A stretch of 64,000 nt of DNA, from the NCBI GenBank assembly GCA_030424865.1, contig JAUHVR010000020.1, forward strand, positions 1 through 64,000, given 5' to 3'. Made by a program: the position numbers and the translations under genes. Shown in pieces: positions 34,479 to 46,648 of the stretch. The number at the start of each line of letters is the position of its first letter. Positions within the stretch are counted from its first letter, which is position 1. A model generated the notes under the pieces. The model did not search any database, was not told the DNA's origin, and was given only the letters and a program-made list of their open reading frames with translations. The stretch comes from Alphaproteobacteria bacterium. GTDB taxonomy: Bacteria; Pseudomonadota; Alphaproteobacteria; Rhodobacterales; Rhodobacteraceae.

Positions 34479-34506
34479 AAAGCGCGCAACTCGCGTTGCG
34501 CGCTTT
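34479..34506. terminator. Bidirectional terminator between MFS gene and sdhB
   Basis: Perfect 12-bp stem AAAGCGCGCAAC / GTTGCGCGCTTT with loop TCGC. On the minus strand it is followed by TTTTTTTGTGT, giving a strong end to the sdhCDAB operon 22 bp after sdhB; on the plus strand it may serve the MFS gene. Confidence 0.8.
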
Positions 34507-34527
34507 GAAACCTTGATGCAACTGCGC

Positions 34528-35310
34528 TTAGACCGCGCGGTCGATCATCATCTTTTTGATGTTGGCGATCGCTTCCGCCGGGTTCAGACCCTTGGGGCAA
34601 GTCTTGGCGCAGTTCATGATCGTGTGACAGCGGTACAGCTTGAAGGGATCTTCCAGCTCGTCCAGACGCTCGCCCGTTGCCTCATCGCGGCTGTCAATGA
34701 TCCAGCGATAGGCATGCAGCAGCGCGGCGGGCCCAAGGTAGCGGTCGCCGTTCCACCAGTAGCTGGGGCACGAGGTCGAGCAGCTGGCGCACATCACGCA
34801 TTCATACAGCCCGTCGAGCTTCTTGCGGTCCTCGATGGACTGCTTCCACTCTTTCGCCGGACGGTTGGTCTTGGTTTCGAGCCAAGGCATGATCGAGGCG
34901 TGCTGGGCATAGAAATGCGTCAGGTCGGGAATCAGGTCCTTGACGACCGGCATGTGCGGCAGCGGATAGATCTTGACCGTCGCGCTCTTGATCTCGTCCA
35001 TGCCATAGATACAGGCCAGCGTGTTGATCCCGTCGATGTTCATCGCACAGGACCCACAGATGCCCTCACGGCAGGACCGGCGGAAGGTCAGGGTCGGGTC
35101 GATCTCGTTCTTGATCTTGATCAGCGCGTCCAGAACCATCGGGCCGCACTTGTCCATGTCCAGGAAATAAGTGTCGACACTGGGGTTCTTGCCGTCATCG
35201 GGGTTCCAGCGATAGATCTGGAACTTGCGGACGTTGGTCGCGCCGTCGGGCTTGGGCCAGGTCTTGCCCGTGGTGATCTTGGAGTTCTTGGGAAGCGTAA
35301 ATTGCACCAT
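34528..35310 (-). CDS. sdhB: Succinate dehydrogenase iron-sulfur subunit
   Basis: A 260-residue protein carrying the three iron-sulfur clusters that pass electrons from SdhA to ubiquinone. The 2Fe-2S ligands are in [16 protein letters not shown] with a later Cys, the 4Fe-4S motif is [13 protein letters not shown], and the 3Fe-4S motif [24 protein letters not shown] precedes the ATG. It is the last of the four sdh genes and is followed by a strong terminator. It acts on the cytoplasmic face of the inner membrane in complex II. Confidence 0.97.
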   Translation of the reverse strand: MVQFTLPKNSKITTGKTWPKPDGATNVRKFQIYRWNPDDGKNPSVDTYFLDMDKCGPMVLDALIKIKNEIDPTLTFRRSCREGICGSCAMNIDGINTLACIYGMDEIKSATVKIYPLPHMPVVKDLIPDLTHFYAQHASIMPWLETKTNRPAKEWKQSIEDRKKLDGLYECVMCASCSTSCPSYWWNGDRYLGPAALLHAYRWIIDSRDEATGERLDELEDPFKLYRCHTIMNCAKTCPKGLNPAEAIANIKKMMIDRAV

Positions 35311-35321
35311 TTCGTTTCTCC

Positions 35322-37124
35322 TTAGAACGTCCGCGCCTTGGGCGCGATCTTGGCTGTGGAAATGCCGCCTTCATCTTCGGTGGTCAGCGGATCAAGGACA
35401 ACCGGGCGGTAGCTGAGGTCGACCTTCTGGCCATCCACACGGGCGACCGTATGCACGCGCCAGTTTTCGTCGTCACGCGTGGTGAAGTCCTCGTGCGCGT
35501 GGGCACCACGGCTTTCCTTGCGCGCCTCGGCGCCATAGATCGTGGCCAGCGCGTTGGGCATGAGGTTGGTCAATTCCAGCGTTTCCATCAGGTCGCTGTT
35601 CCAGACCAGACTGCGGTCGGTGACCTTGAGGTCATCCATCTTGGCCGCAACGGCATCCATCTTCTCGACACCTTCAGCCATGGTCTTGGCGGTACGGAAG
35701 ACGGCGGCGTCGGCCTGCATGGTGCGCTGCATCTCAAGCCGCAGATCGGCGGTTGCGATGCTGCCAGAGGCGTTGCGCAGACCGTCAAAGCGATCGAGCG
35801 CCTTGTCAACCTCAGCGGTGTTCGTGGCAGGTACGGCGCTGTCGGCGTCCACAACCTGACCGGCGCGGATGGCCGAGGCGCGGCCAAAGACCACGAGGTC
35901 GATCAGCGAGTTCGAACCCAGGCGGTTCGCACCATGCACCGAGGCACAGCCCGCCTCGCCCACGGCCATCAGGCCCGGGACAATGGCGTTGGGATCCTCG
36001 GCGGATGGGTTCAGCACCTCACCCCAATAGTTGGTCGGCACGCCACCCATGTTGTAGTGCACCGTCGGCAGAACCGGGATCGGTTCCTTGGTGACATCCA
36101 CACCAGCAAAGATCTTGGCGCTTTCCGAGATGCCCGGCAGGCGCTCGGCCAGGGCCTCGGCGGGCAGGTGGTTGAGGTTCAGATAGATGTGGTCGCCATG
36201 TTCGCCGACACCGCGACCTTCGCGGATCTCCATGGTCATCGAGCGGCTGACGTAGTCGCGCGGCGCGAGGTCCTTGTAGTTGGGCGCATAGCGCTCCATG
36301 AACCGTTCGCCTTCGGAGTTGGTCAGATAGCCCCCCTCGCCCCGTGCGCCTTCGGTGATCAGGCAGCCCGAGCCGTAGATGCCGGTGGGGTGGAACTGCA
36401 CGAACTCCATGTCCTGCAGGGCCAGACCCGCGCGGGCCACCATGCCACCACCGTCGCCGGTGCAGGTGTGGGCCGAGGTCGCGCTGAAGTAGGCGCGGCC
36501 ATAGCCACCGGTCGCCAGCACCACCATCTTGGCGTTGAAGACGTGGATCGTGCCGTCATCGAGCTTCCAGCAGACCACACCGGTGCAGGCACCGTCGGTC
36601 ATGATCAGGTCGATGGCGAAGTATTCGATGTAGAATTCAGCGTTGTTCTTCAGCGACTGGCCATACAGCGTGTGCAGGATCGCGTGACCGGTCCGGTCGG
36701 CCGCGGCACAGGTGCGCTGCACGGGCGGGCCTTCACCGAACTCGGTGGTGTGGCCACCAAAGGGGCGCTGATAGATCTTGCCTTCCTCGGTCCGGCTGAA
36801 GGGCACGCCGTAGTGCTCCAGCTCATAAACCGCCTTGGGTGCCTCGCGGGCGAGGTATTCCATCGCGTCGGTGTCACCCAGCCAGTCCGAGCCTTTGACG
36901 GTGTCATACATGTGCCACTGCCAGCTGTCGGGGCCCATATTGCCCAGCGACGCGGCAATGCCGCCCTGCGCGGCAACGGTGTGCGAGCGGGTCGGGAAAA
37001 CCTTGGTCACACAGGCCGTGCGCAGGCCCTGTTCCGCCATGCCCAGCGTCGCCCGAAGACCGGCGCCGCCAGCACCGACGACCACGACGTCATAATCATG
37101 CGTCTCGTATTCGTAAGCAGCCAT
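35322..37124 (-). CDS. sdhA: Succinate dehydrogenase flavoprotein subunit
   Basis: A 600-residue flavoprotein that oxidises succinate to fumarate. GAGGAGLRA binds FAD; the covalent-flavin His is in [19 protein letters not shown] and the catalytic Arg region ([10 protein letters not shown]) are typical, as is [25 protein letters not shown] precedes the ATG. The gene lies between sdhD (18-bp gap) and sdhB (11-bp gap). Full length for the family. Confidence 0.98.
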   Translation of the reverse strand: MAAYEYETHDYDVVVVGAGGAGLRATLGMAEQGLRTACVTKVFPTRSHTVAAQGGIAASLGNMGPDSWQWHMYDTVKGSDWLGDTDAMEYLAREAPKAVYELEHYGVPFSRTEEGKIYQRPFGGHTTEFGEGPPVQRTCAAADRTGHAILHTLYGQSLKNNAEFYIEYFAIDLIMTDGACTGVVCWKLDDGTIHVFNAKMVVLATGGYGRAYFSATSAHTCTGDGGGMVARAGLALQDMEFVQFHPTGIYGSGCLITEGARGEGGYLTNSEGERFMERYAPNYKDLAPRDYVSRSMTMEIREGRGVGEHGDHIYLNLNHLPAEALAERLPGISESAKIFAGVDVTKEPIPVLPTVHYNMGGVPTNYWGEVLNPSAEDPNAIVPGLMAVGEAGCASVHGANRLGSNSLIDLVVFGRASAIRAGQVVDADSAVPATNTAEVDKALDRFDGLRNASGSIATADLRLEMQRTMQADAAVFRTAKTMAEGVEKMDAVAAKMDDLKVTDRSLVWNSDLMETLELTNLMPNALATIYGAEARKESRGAHAHEDFTTRDDENWRVHTVARVDGQKVDLSYRPVVLDPLTTEDEGGISTAKIAPKARTF

Positions 37125-37142
37125 TCTTGTCTCTCCGGGGTC

Positions 37143-37514
37143 TTAAAGGGCGATTTTGATCAGGGCGAACAGCGCCACGGCGATCAGGGTGTAGGCCAGC
37201 GCGCCAACCGCGATAAAGGTCAGACGCTCGGCAACGCCGTGCATGTAATCCTCGATGGCCTCTTCGGCCTCGCGCTTGAAATGCAGGATGCCGACGATCA
37301 GGCACAGCGCGGTAACGATGGCCGGGAACGGACGGCTGAAGTAGGCCAGCGTTTCCTCGTAGGTGCCGCCAAGGCCAATGCCAAAGGTCAGGACAAAGAG
37401 CGGAACCAGAACAACCAGCAGGATCGAGCTGACCAGCATCTGCCAGTGGTGCATCGTGCCCTGACGCCCCGAACCAGTGCCCTGCGCGCGTTTGCGATCG
37501 GTAAGATATGCCAT
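37143..37514 (-). CDS. sdhD: Succinate dehydrogenase membrane anchor subunit
   Basis: A 123-residue protein with three hydrophobic segments (about 25-48, 58-78, 95-120). The stretch HFKREAEEAIEDYMHG contains the His (about residue 78-92 region) and the Asp-Tyr pair typical of SdhD, which contributes to heme b and quinone binding. AAGGGG stands before the ATG. The N-terminus RKRAQGTGSGRQGTMHHW is characteristic of alphaproteobacterial SdhD. Confidence 0.92.
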   Translation of the reverse strand: MAYLTDRKRAQGTGSGRQGTMHHWQMLVSSILLVVLVPLFVLTFGIGLGGTYEETLAYFSRPFPAIVTALCLIVGILHFKREAEEAIEDYMHGVAERLTFIAVGALAYTLIAVALFALIKIAL

Positions 37515-37526
37515 GTCAGAACCCCT

Positions 37527-37910
37527 TCAGACCACAAGCACGGCCACGACGGCCAGAACGGTTGCGCCGATGAACATGCCCATGCCCATCTTTTCGGACG
37601 TTTCAACGTCGAGGGCATAGCCGAAGTCCCAGATCACATGCCGAAGACGGCCCAGCATGTGGTAGAAGACCGCCCAGGTCGCGCCAAACATGACCAGCTT
37701 GCCGAACCAGCTGCGCAGCAGGCCGTTCCATGCGTCAAAGGCCGCTTCCGACGTCGAGGCTGCCAGCAGCCAGGCTACCACGATGACCGACAGCACAAGG
37801 CAGGCAATCCCGGTGATGCGCACCATGATCGACGACATCGACGTCATTTGCGGGCGATAAATCTGAAGGTGGGGTGACAACGGGCGATTGCCCCGGTTCA
37901 CGTCAGCCAT
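37527..37910 (-). CDS. sdhC: Succinate dehydrogenase cytochrome b556 subunit
   Basis: A 127-residue membrane protein starting at MADVNRGNRPLSPHLQIYRP; this start is chosen because RPLSPHLQIY is the conserved SdhC beginning, although the frame is open another 21 codons. SIMVRITGI holds the quinone-site Ser and Arg, and HMLGRLRHVIWD the heme His. Three membrane helices follow. It is the first gene of sdhCDAB; the promoter region upstream contains two TGTGATCACA palindromes at 38033-38062. Confidence 0.93.
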   Translation of the reverse strand: MADVNRGNRPLSPHLQIYRPQMTSMSSIMVRITGIACLVLSVIVVAWLLAASTSEAAFDAWNGLLRSWFGKLVMFGATWAVFYHMLGRLRHVIWDFGYALDVETSEKMGMGMFIGATVLAVVAVLVV

Positions 37911-38032
37911 GATGGATGGTCCCCTTTGATGGTTCCGTTGCTTCCGTTTTACGGAATTTTTATCGCCTGTCACCGTGGCTGGCAGGCCTGAAGCGCGGTT
38001 TTTTGGCGCAATGTCGTTGTTTTTCTTCGCTT

Positions 38033-38062
38033 TGTGATCACAGTTCGCACGGTGTGATCACA
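38033..38062. promoter_or_regulatory. Twin palindromes TGTGATCACA upstream of sdhC
   Basis: Exact copies at 38033-38042 and 38053-38062, centres 20 bp apart, about 125 bp upstream of sdhC. Two imperfect copies lie nearby within the next gene's 3' end (TGTGATCTCA near 38094, CGTGATCACA near 38177). The same twin arrangement precedes sucC at 45313-45343. Confidence 0.7.
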
Positions 38063-38071
38063 TGTAGTGCG

Positions 38072-38731
38072 CTAACGGCTGGCGAGTTGTTTTGTGATCT
38101 CACGCAACAGTTTCTGACGGATTCGGGCGGGATAATCCTGAAATCCGTTGGCCGTCACAACAAAAGCACCGGGCCCCGTGATCACATTTTCCCAGAAGTA
38201 GCCGGTCAGATCCTCTTCGGCGCCTTCGATGACCAGGCCATTTACGGTAACAGAATTGGCCCTCAGTTCAGGATGCACGTCACGCGGCGCGATCCCCTCG
38301 TTCGAACTGCCGTCACCGGATACGTCGATCACGCGCCGCTGACAGTTGGGCACGGCGTCAAACAGGGCCATTGCCTCGGCCAGGGCTTCGCCAATGGCCG
38401 TCGAGAAATTGCGCCAGGCACGGGGATCGGCGGCGACCCGGTCGGCAAAGGCCCGGGCTTCTTCAAAGCTGGTGATCTGGGTCCAGGGCACGGTGACCCT
38501 TTGCCGGCTGCTGCCGGTCCATTGCAGAACTGTCACCTGGGCGCGGGCGCGCACCAGCGCCTCGGTCACGGTGGGGTCGCGCAGCGCCGCCACCAGCCCG
38601 TCACGCTGGATGCGATATTCTTCGTGATCGACCGAGCCTGACACATCGACCGCCAGAACCAACGCAACATCGCAGGCCGTGGCCGCGCCGCTCCAACCAA
38701 GCATGAATGCGAGTAAGCCAGCTTTGAACAT
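38072..38731 (-). CDS. DUF1194 (VWA-like) secreted protein
   Basis: A 219-residue protein with a signal peptide (MFKAGLLAFMLGWSGAATA) followed by a von Willebrand A-like domain. The MIDAS motif is DVSGS, with the second part VIDVSGDGSSNEG. DUF1194 proteins are common in Rhodobacteraceae and other alphaproteobacteria; their function is unknown, presumably metal-dependent adhesion or binding in the periplasm. It is encoded upstream of sdhC on the same strand, and its 3' end overlaps the possible regulatory sites. Confidence 0.8.
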   Translation of the reverse strand: MFKAGLLAFMLGWSGAATACDVALVLAVDVSGSVDHEEYRIQRDGLVAALRDPTVTEALVRARAQVTVLQWTGSSRQRVTVPWTQITSFEEARAFADRVAADPRAWRNFSTAIGEALAEAMALFDAVPNCQRRVIDVSGDGSSNEGIAPRDVHPELRANSVTVNGLVIEGAEEDLTGYFWENVITGPGAFVVTANGFQDYPARIRQKLLREITKQLASR

Positions 38732-38776
38732 GTCGCCACGATATCAGCGGCCGACATCTTTGCACTCACTTCTCTG

Positions 38777-39511
38777 TCATTGACCGTCCAGGATGCCGTG
38801 CAGATCGCGCAGGTGATCGGCAAATTCTTCGCACATGATCACCTCTTTAGTGCCAAGGTCGTAGAATGCGTTGGCTTCACCGCAGCCCTCGACAGTCACC
38901 GAAAGTGTCTGCGGCCAGCTGAAGGACTCGTTCAGAAAATCCACCTCGGCGGCAATCAAGGCAGCTGTGGGCGTTTCCCCGACTTTCGAGGAAAACCTGA
39001 TCTTTTGCCCATCCGTGTCTGCCAGGTCATCAAAGACCGGCCCCCAGCTGTCCAGCGCCAGTTCATATTCCTCTTCGCAGGTCTCTGCCCTTTCTTCGGG
39101 CAGCCCCATATCCTCGGCGAAGTCGTCCCGGGTGTCGGGGTCGCCCCCGTAGAACAGGCAAACGGTGTTGTAGAACCGCTGTTCGTCCGGGCCGTGCGTA
39201 TCCCAATACGCAACCTCGTAGCCAAGTTCCTCGACCAGAATGGCCTCGCCCCAGAACCCAAGCGAGGCGTCATAGGCCAGTTCAATCGCCGACTCGTTGT
39301 CAAAGAAAGCGTCGATCAACATGATCGAGGCGACGTCAGCGGCGTCTTCCTCTTGTCCGAAGACGGGCAACTGCATCAGGTCGATCACGGCGTGACCGAG
39401 TTCGTGATAAAACACCCCGATCAGATTTGCCTCGACAAACAGATCCTCTGCCTCGTCAGCAAAGGCGGATGAGGCGAGTACGACGGCGGGAAGAAGCCAA
39501 GCATGTTTCAC
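38777..39511 (-). CDS. DUF4344 putative zinc metallopeptidase, secreted
   Basis: About 244 residues from the GTG at 39511; a longer start at 39586 (MMAEPDPPSP) is also open. The shorter start gives a clean signal peptide (VKHAWLLPAVVLASSAFA). The motif FYHELGHAVIDL is a zincin H-E-x-x-H, and EEDAADVAS about 20 residues later supplies the third acidic ligand, as in DUF4344. A Cys-rich region follows (TVCLF, AETCEEE, EGCGEA, IMCEE), suggesting disulfides in the periplasm. Substrate unknown. It lies between the DUF1194 gene and mch with short gaps. Confidence 0.72.
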   Translation of the reverse strand: MKHAWLLPAVVLASSAFADEAEDLFVEANLIGVFYHELGHAVIDLMQLPVFGQEEDAADVASIMLIDAFFDNESAIELAYDASLGFWGEAILVEELGYEVAYWDTHGPDEQRFYNTVCLFYGGDPDTRDDFAEDMGLPEERAETCEEEYELALDSWGPVFDDLADTDGQKIRFSSKVGETPTAALIAAEVDFLNESFSWPQTLSVTVEGCGEANAFYDLGTKEVIMCEEFADHLRDLHGILDGQ

Positions 39512-39598
39512 GCCGACAGCCTGACCAATGCGCCGCGCAAAATCAAGACGCGCATAGGGTGATGGCGGATCGGGTTCCGCCATCAATCGTCTTGTGGG

Positions 39599-40630
39599 TC
39601 AGGTCGGCATGAGCGCCCAGTAATCGAGGTCAAGCAGCACATCCGGCAGGTATTTGCCGTTCTCGCCCTTCAACTCGAACGGCGCGCCGCCCTTGGTTGC
39701 AACAAGCCGCAACCGCACCGCGCCCACACCGGGGGCCGTGGTTTCGGCCTTGTCCAGAACCTCGGACCAGGCGCGGACCGTGTCGCCCGCAAAACAGGGG
39801 TTCGCATGGGCTCCGCCGTTGATCGCAGCGATCATCTGCGCATTGGCCAGCCCGTTGAAACTGAGCGAGCGCGCCATCGAGATCACATGCCCGCCATAGA
39901 TCAGCCGCTTGCCGTCTTCGCGCAGGGTGCCGTCAAAGTGGGTCTTGGCCGTGTTCTGCCAAAGCCGGGTGGCCAGCATGTGCTCGGCCTCTTCGATTGT
40001 GACGCCGTCGACATGATCGATCTGTTCGCCGACCGCGTAGTCCCCCCAGCGATGCGGCTCGCCGGCCTGAGAGACATCATAGCCGCTGAAATCCAGCCCC
40101 TCGGGGATCACCAGATCCTCGGCCGCAACCGCAGGGGCGGTTTCGGGGATCACTGTCTGCGGTGCGGGCGCGTCGACGTCGCGCTTGCGCACCATGACCC
40201 AGCGCACAAACTGCATGACGGCCTCGCCATGCTGGTTGGTGCCGGTGGTGCGCACGTAGACCACGCCGGTCTTGCCGTTCGAGTTCTGTTTCAGCCCGAT
40301 CACCTCGGACGACGAGCGCAGCGTGTCGCCCGGCCAGACGGGTTTCAGCCAGCGCGCCTCGGCGTAGCCCAGGTTGGCAACCGCATTCAGCGAGATATCG
40401 GGAACCGATTTGCCGAACACCACGTGAAAGGCCACCAGATCGTCGATCGGACTGGCCGCGAGCCCCGATGCGCGGGCGAATTCGTCCGAGGAATAAAGCG
40501 CATGCCGCGCGGGATAGAGCGCGTGATACAACGCCCGCTCCCCGCCCGAGATCGTCCGGGGCACGGCATGGTCGATGACCTGCCCCAGCGAATAATCCTC
40601 AAAGAAGCGGCCCGCGCTTGTCTTGGCCAT
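39599..40630 (-). CDS. mch: Mesaconyl-CoA hydratase (MaoC-like, ethylmalonyl-CoA pathway)
   Basis: A 343-residue protein with two hot-dog repeats. The opening GRFFEDYSLGQVIDHAVPRT and the closing segment are characteristic of the 343-residue mesaconyl-CoA hydratase of Rhodobacter-type bacteria, which hydrates mesaconyl-(C1)-CoA to beta-methylmalyl-CoA. The MaoC-type catalytic region IYGGHVISMARSLSFNG is present in the second repeat. It is encoded in one cluster with DUF1737, NnrU-like and malyl-CoA thioesterase/lyase genes, which supports the pathway call. Its start directly abuts the DUF1737 stop. Confidence 0.88.
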   Translation of the reverse strand: MAKTSAGRFFEDYSLGQVIDHAVPRTISGGERALYHALYPARHALYSSDEFARASGLAASPIDDLVAFHVVFGKSVPDISLNAVANLGYAEARWLKPVWPGDTLRSSSEVIGLKQNSNGKTGVVYVRTTGTNQHGEAVMQFVRWVMVRKRDVDAPAPQTVIPETAPAVAAEDLVIPEGLDFSGYDVSQAGEPHRWGDYAVGEQIDHVDGVTIEEAEHMLATRLWQNTAKTHFDGTLREDGKRLIYGGHVISMARSLSFNGLANAQMIAAINGGAHANPCFAGDTVRAWSEVLDKAETTAPGVGAVRLRLVATKGGAPFELKGENGKYLPDVLLDLDYWALMPT

Positions 40631-40834
40631 TTACTGTTCCCCCAGCTTCATTTCGGGTGAGTAGGTGCCATCGGCCTCTTTCACGACGGCCTGTCCGCAG
40701 CGCATGACGCCATTGGCGGCGTCAAAGGCATAGGTCGGGTCGCCGTGCAATTCCCAGCCCTTGTTCAGAGCGGCAGTGACCTTGTGGCAAAAGGCCGACG
40801 TGTCGTCGGCGGTCAGAAATCGATAGAGCTTCAT
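40631..40834 (-). CDS. DUF1737 small protein
   Basis: A 67-residue protein, MKLYRFLTADDTSAFCHKV, with GWELHGDPTYAFD typical of DUF1737. Soluble, no cysteine motif, function unknown. It fits exactly between the NnrU-like gene (4-bp gap) and mch (no gap), so it is co-translated with the ethylmalonyl-CoA pathway gene and may be an accessory factor. Confidence 0.8.
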   Translation of the reverse strand: MKLYRFLTADDTSAFCHKVTAALNKGWELHGDPTYAFDAANGVMRCGQAVVKEADGTYSPEMKLGEQ

Positions 40835-40838
40835 GTCT

Positions 40839-41387
40839 TTATCCCGGGAAAGGCGAGGGCCCCAGCAGGCCGTGGATGTAGCCGATCACACCCAAAAGCA
40901 CGATCGAGGCGACCAGGAACATACCGTCCATGGCATAGGTCCCGCCGGTGTTGCGCTGCCAGTTCGGCTCGGCGCGGTTGATGACCTGCGCTGTTACGGC
41001 GCTCCAGATCAGCAAGGTGCCGAACAGGATGACCGAGGCCAGATCGCCGTTCACCAACAGGTGCGCGATGGCCCAGAGCGCAAAGCCGGTCTGCATCGGG
41101 TGACGCATTCCCGACACCAGCTTGCCCCGCTTGGGCGCCGGGCTGGTCAGGTACAGCGCAAAGACCATCAACAGGTTGTTGATGTGCACCATGAAAGTCG
41201 GCGGATACCACAGATCGATATGAGGCGACGCACGATAGCCGAAAACCATCAGGACAACGCCCCCCAGAACCCCGGCGGCGACCATGCCTTTGGCACTGTC
41301 ACCCATGGCGGCGCGTTTTTCCGGCATCACGCGCTTGAAGGCATGCGCGGCCACCCAAAGGGCCAGGCCGAGGATCAGGACAATCAT
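40839..41387 (-). CDS. NnrU-family membrane protein
   Basis: A 182-residue protein with about five membrane segments starting MIVLILGLALWVAAHAFKR. The stretch GMRHPMQTGFALWAIAHLL is the NnrU signature, shared with isoprenylcysteine methyltransferase-like proteins. GGAG precedes the ATG. NnrU was named from denitrifiers, but most copies, like this one, lie away from nitrogen oxide genes; function unknown. It is located 4 bp after the malyl-CoA enzyme gene. Confidence 0.82.
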   Translation of the reverse strand: MIVLILGLALWVAAHAFKRVMPEKRAAMGDSAKGMVAAGVLGGVVLMVFGYRASPHIDLWYPPTFMVHINNLLMVFALYLTSPAPKRGKLVSGMRHPMQTGFALWAIAHLLVNGDLASVILFGTLLIWSAVTAQVINRAEPNWQRNTGGTYAMDGMFLVASIVLLGVIGYIHGLLGPSPFPG

Positions 41388-41391
41388 GGTG

Positions 41392-42249
41392 TTACTCCGT
41401 TGCGAGGGCTGCGATTGCCTCCGCTTTTGCCAGAACCTCACGCGCGGTGGCAACGTGCAGATTTTCGACGATCTTGCCGTCAACCACGGCCACCCCCTGC
41501 CCGTCACGCTCGGCCGCGTCAAAAGCAGCGATCTGGCGTTGGGCCAGATCGATCTCAGCCTCGGTCGGTGCAAAGGCGGCGTTGGCCACGGCGACCTGTG
41601 CCGGGTGGATCAGCGTCTTGCCGTCAAAGCCCATGTCACGGCCCTGGTCGCATTCGACCTTCAGCCCCTCTTCGTCCTTGAAGGCGTTGTAAACGCCGTC
41701 AACGATGACGATCCCTTCGGCCTTGGCGGCCAGCAGGCACAGCTGCAGCGAGGTCAGCATCGGCATCCGGTCGGCGCGGCTCCGGCATTGCAGGTCCTTC
41801 GCCAGATCGTTTGTCCCCATGACAAATCCCGCCATCTTGGGATGCGCCGCCAGCGCTTGGGCGTTCAGAATGCCGCGCGGTGTCTCCATCATCGCCCAGA
41901 TCGGAAGATCTCCGGTCACCTCGGCCAGGGCATCCAGTTGCTCGGTCGTTTCGACCTTGGGCAGCAGCACGGCATCGCAGTCCATTGCGGCGACGGCCTC
42001 GGCATCGGCACGGCCCCAGGCCGTGTCGAACCCGTTGATCCGCACAATCCGCATCCGCGCGCCATAGCCGCCAGCGCCCAAAGCAGCTGCCAGCGTGGCG
42101 CGGGCGTTTTCCTTTTCATCGACCGCCACGGCGTCTTCGAGATCAAAAATGATCGCGTCGACAGCCAATGTTCTGGCCTTGTCCAGGGCCCGCTCTTTCG
42201 AGCCGGGGATGTACAGAACCGAGCGATAGGGGCGCGTGCGCATGTCCAT
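41392..42249 (-). CDS. mcl2: CitE-like (3S)-malyl-CoA thioesterase / beta-methylmalyl-CoA lyase family
   Basis: A 285-residue TIM-barrel of the HpcH/HpaI-CitE family. RSVLYIPGSKERALDKA, then IIFDLEDAVA (Asp, Glu) and KVETTEQLDAL, MMETPRGILNA, GTNDLAKDL and GKTLIHPAQV are conserved. GGAGG lies 6 nt before the ATG. Its size and opening match the Rhodobacter enzyme that hydrolyses (3S)-malyl-CoA rather than the longer Mcl1 lyase, and the neighbouring mch supports the ethylmalonyl-CoA pathway. Lyase activity cannot be excluded. Confidence 0.78.
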   Translation of the reverse strand: MDMRTRPYRSVLYIPGSKERALDKARTLAVDAIIFDLEDAVAVDEKENARATLAAALGAGGYGARMRIVRINGFDTAWGRADAEAVAAMDCDAVLLPKVETTEQLDALAEVTGDLPIWAMMETPRGILNAQALAAHPKMAGFVMGTNDLAKDLQCRSRADRMPMLTSLQLCLLAAKAEGIVIVDGVYNAFKDEEGLKVECDQGRDMGFDGKTLIHPAQVAVANAAFAPTEAEIDLAQRQIAAFDAAERDGQGVAVVDGKIVENLHVATAREVLAKAEAIAALATE

Positions 42250-42503
42250 TTTCGACCTCCGGGTAATTTTGTTGCGCGATAAGGGGCATTTTTTTCGGAT
42301 AAGTTCAAGCAGAAAATGCCGCAGCGCAGCGCAACACTCCAAAAGAGCGCAGGATTAACCTGATCTACAGGGGTTCTGTCTCAGGCTTTCTGCACAGGTT
42401 GATCGTGGCGGAGCAGATCAGAAAAAACGCAAACAGGGCCACACGTCATCCGGGAAAGAGGCGTTTTGCACCTAAAACGGGTGCCTCTACAGAAGGTGAC
42501 GTT

Positions 42504-42818
42504 ATGAAAGAACAACTGATGATTCTGTCGCTGGGTGTTGGACTTTTGGCCGTGACTGCGGCACAGACCCAGGCCCAAACCCGCAACTGTGGCCCACGTG
42601 ACGTCGTGGTCGAGCGCCTGGCCCAAGGCTATGGCGAATCGCGGCAATCCATTGGTCTGGGTGCCAACAATTCCGTGGTCGAGGTCTTTGCCTCCAAAAG
42701 CACGGGAACCTGGACGATCACGGTCACGACTGCGGCAGGTTTGACCTGCCTCGTGGCCAGTGGGCAGGCCTTTGAAACCCTGTCGGAAAAACTGCCGGTC
42801 AAGGAAAGCGACGCCTAA
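42504..42818 (+). CDS. Small secreted hypothetical protein
   Basis: A 104-residue protein with a signal peptide (LMILSLGVGLLAVTAAQTQA) and a short mature domain containing RNCGPRDVVVERLAQGYGES and two cysteines (CGPRD, LTCLVASG), probably disulfide-linked. AAGGTGA precedes the ATG at 42504. Similar small periplasmic proteins occur in Rhodobacteraceae without a named function. It is divergent from the malyl-CoA enzyme gene. Confidence 0.7.
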   Translation: MKEQLMILSLGVGLLAVTAAQTQAQTRNCGPRDVVVERLAQGYGESRQSIGLGANNSVVEVFASKSTGTWTITVTTAAGLTCLVASGQAFETLSEKLPVKESDA

Positions 42819-42825
42819 GGTTGCG

Positions 42826-43265
42826 TTAGTCCGGGCGGCGCAGGGTCATGCCCCACTTGTCCTCGGCCGTGAAACCCTGCTTTTCGTAGAAGGTGCGGGC
42901 CTCGTTCCCGCGGCCCGTCAGCAACATGATCTTGTAGGCGTCCTTGGCCCAGGCTTCGGCGATGGCGGCCTGCATGACAGCGGTCGCAAACCCCTGCCCC
43001 CGCGCATCGGTTGCGGTCACAACGTTTTCAATCAGCGCGTAGGGCCGCCCGCTGTTTGTGACGTTGGGCATCAGGTGAAGTGTCAGCATGCTTTTCAGAA
43101 CGCCGCTCGACACGGCCCCGAAAATGGTGGTTCCGGGATGGCCCAAAACGGCGCAAAAGCGCGCCTTGCCCTTGGACCCCTGCAAGGGACTGCCGGTGCT
43201 CAACAAACCGTAAAGCGCCAGCGCTTGCTCGGCGTCCTCTTCGGTCAGCGCCCGCACGATGCAAG

Positions 43266-43269
<4 letters not shown>
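42826..43269 (-). CDS. GNAT-family N-acetyltransferase
   Basis: A 147-residue acetyltransferase starting at GTG 43269, which overlaps the upstream stop (GTGA), so it is coupled to the TauE-like gene. ENVVTATDARGQGFATAVMQ contains the acetyl-CoA-binding R/Q-x-x-G-x-G/A motif, and ARTFYEKQGFTAEDK is the usual C-terminal strand. Substrate unknown. Confidence 0.82.
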
Positions 43270-45144
<1,875 letters not shown>

Positions 45145-45151
45145 TCCCCTG

Positions 45152-45207
45152 AAGGTCAGATTGACCTTTTCGAATATTGCGCAAACCCCGGCATCCTGTC
45201 GGGGTTT
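45152..45207 (+). terminator. Tandem terminators after mdh
   Basis: First AAGGTCA-GAT-TGACCTTTT (45152-45170), then AAACCCCG / CGGGGTTT (45183-45207) followed by GTGTCGTTT. Together they separate mdh from the suc operon. Confidence 0.7.
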
Positions 45208-45312
45208 GTGTCGTTTCAGGGGTCAAAGTGTTTTTCACCCGGGGCGAAAACGAATCACTTCATTTGCTGAAAATTCAATCATTGGCCTGTTGCGCTAACA
45301 TGAGACGGGGCT

Positions 45313-45343
45313 TGTGATCACAGCTTTTCTTAGTGTGATCACA
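45313..45343. promoter_or_regulatory. Twin palindromes TGTGATCACA upstream of sucC
   Basis: Exact copies at 45313-45322 and 45334-45343, centres 21 bp apart, about 110 bp before the sucC ATG. The same sequence pair stands upstream of sdhC. The 10-bp palindrome has no N6 spacer, so it is not a classical CRP site. Confidence 0.7.
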
Positions 45344-45452
45344 AATGCAAAAATCCTGCTCCAAAACACCGCAGTTCGGCAGAAATTGCTTAATCGGCAA
45401 GGAAAAACCGTCCAGAAAGGCTGCAATCGCAGCAATACGGGACAGTTTATCC

Positions 45453-46646
<1,194 letters not shown>

Positions 46647-46648
46647 AT

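Noticed and set aside
35451-37877. 808-codon open frame antisense to sdhA, sdhD and sdhC
   Set aside because: It mirrors high-GC coding sequence on the other strand, has no ribosome binding site and a low-complexity His/Gly/Val-rich product. The sdh genes are certain.
38033-38062. CRP/FNR binding sites
   Set aside because: CRP needs TGTGA-N6-TCACA; here the two halves abut without a spacer, so the 10-bp palindrome is another type of site.
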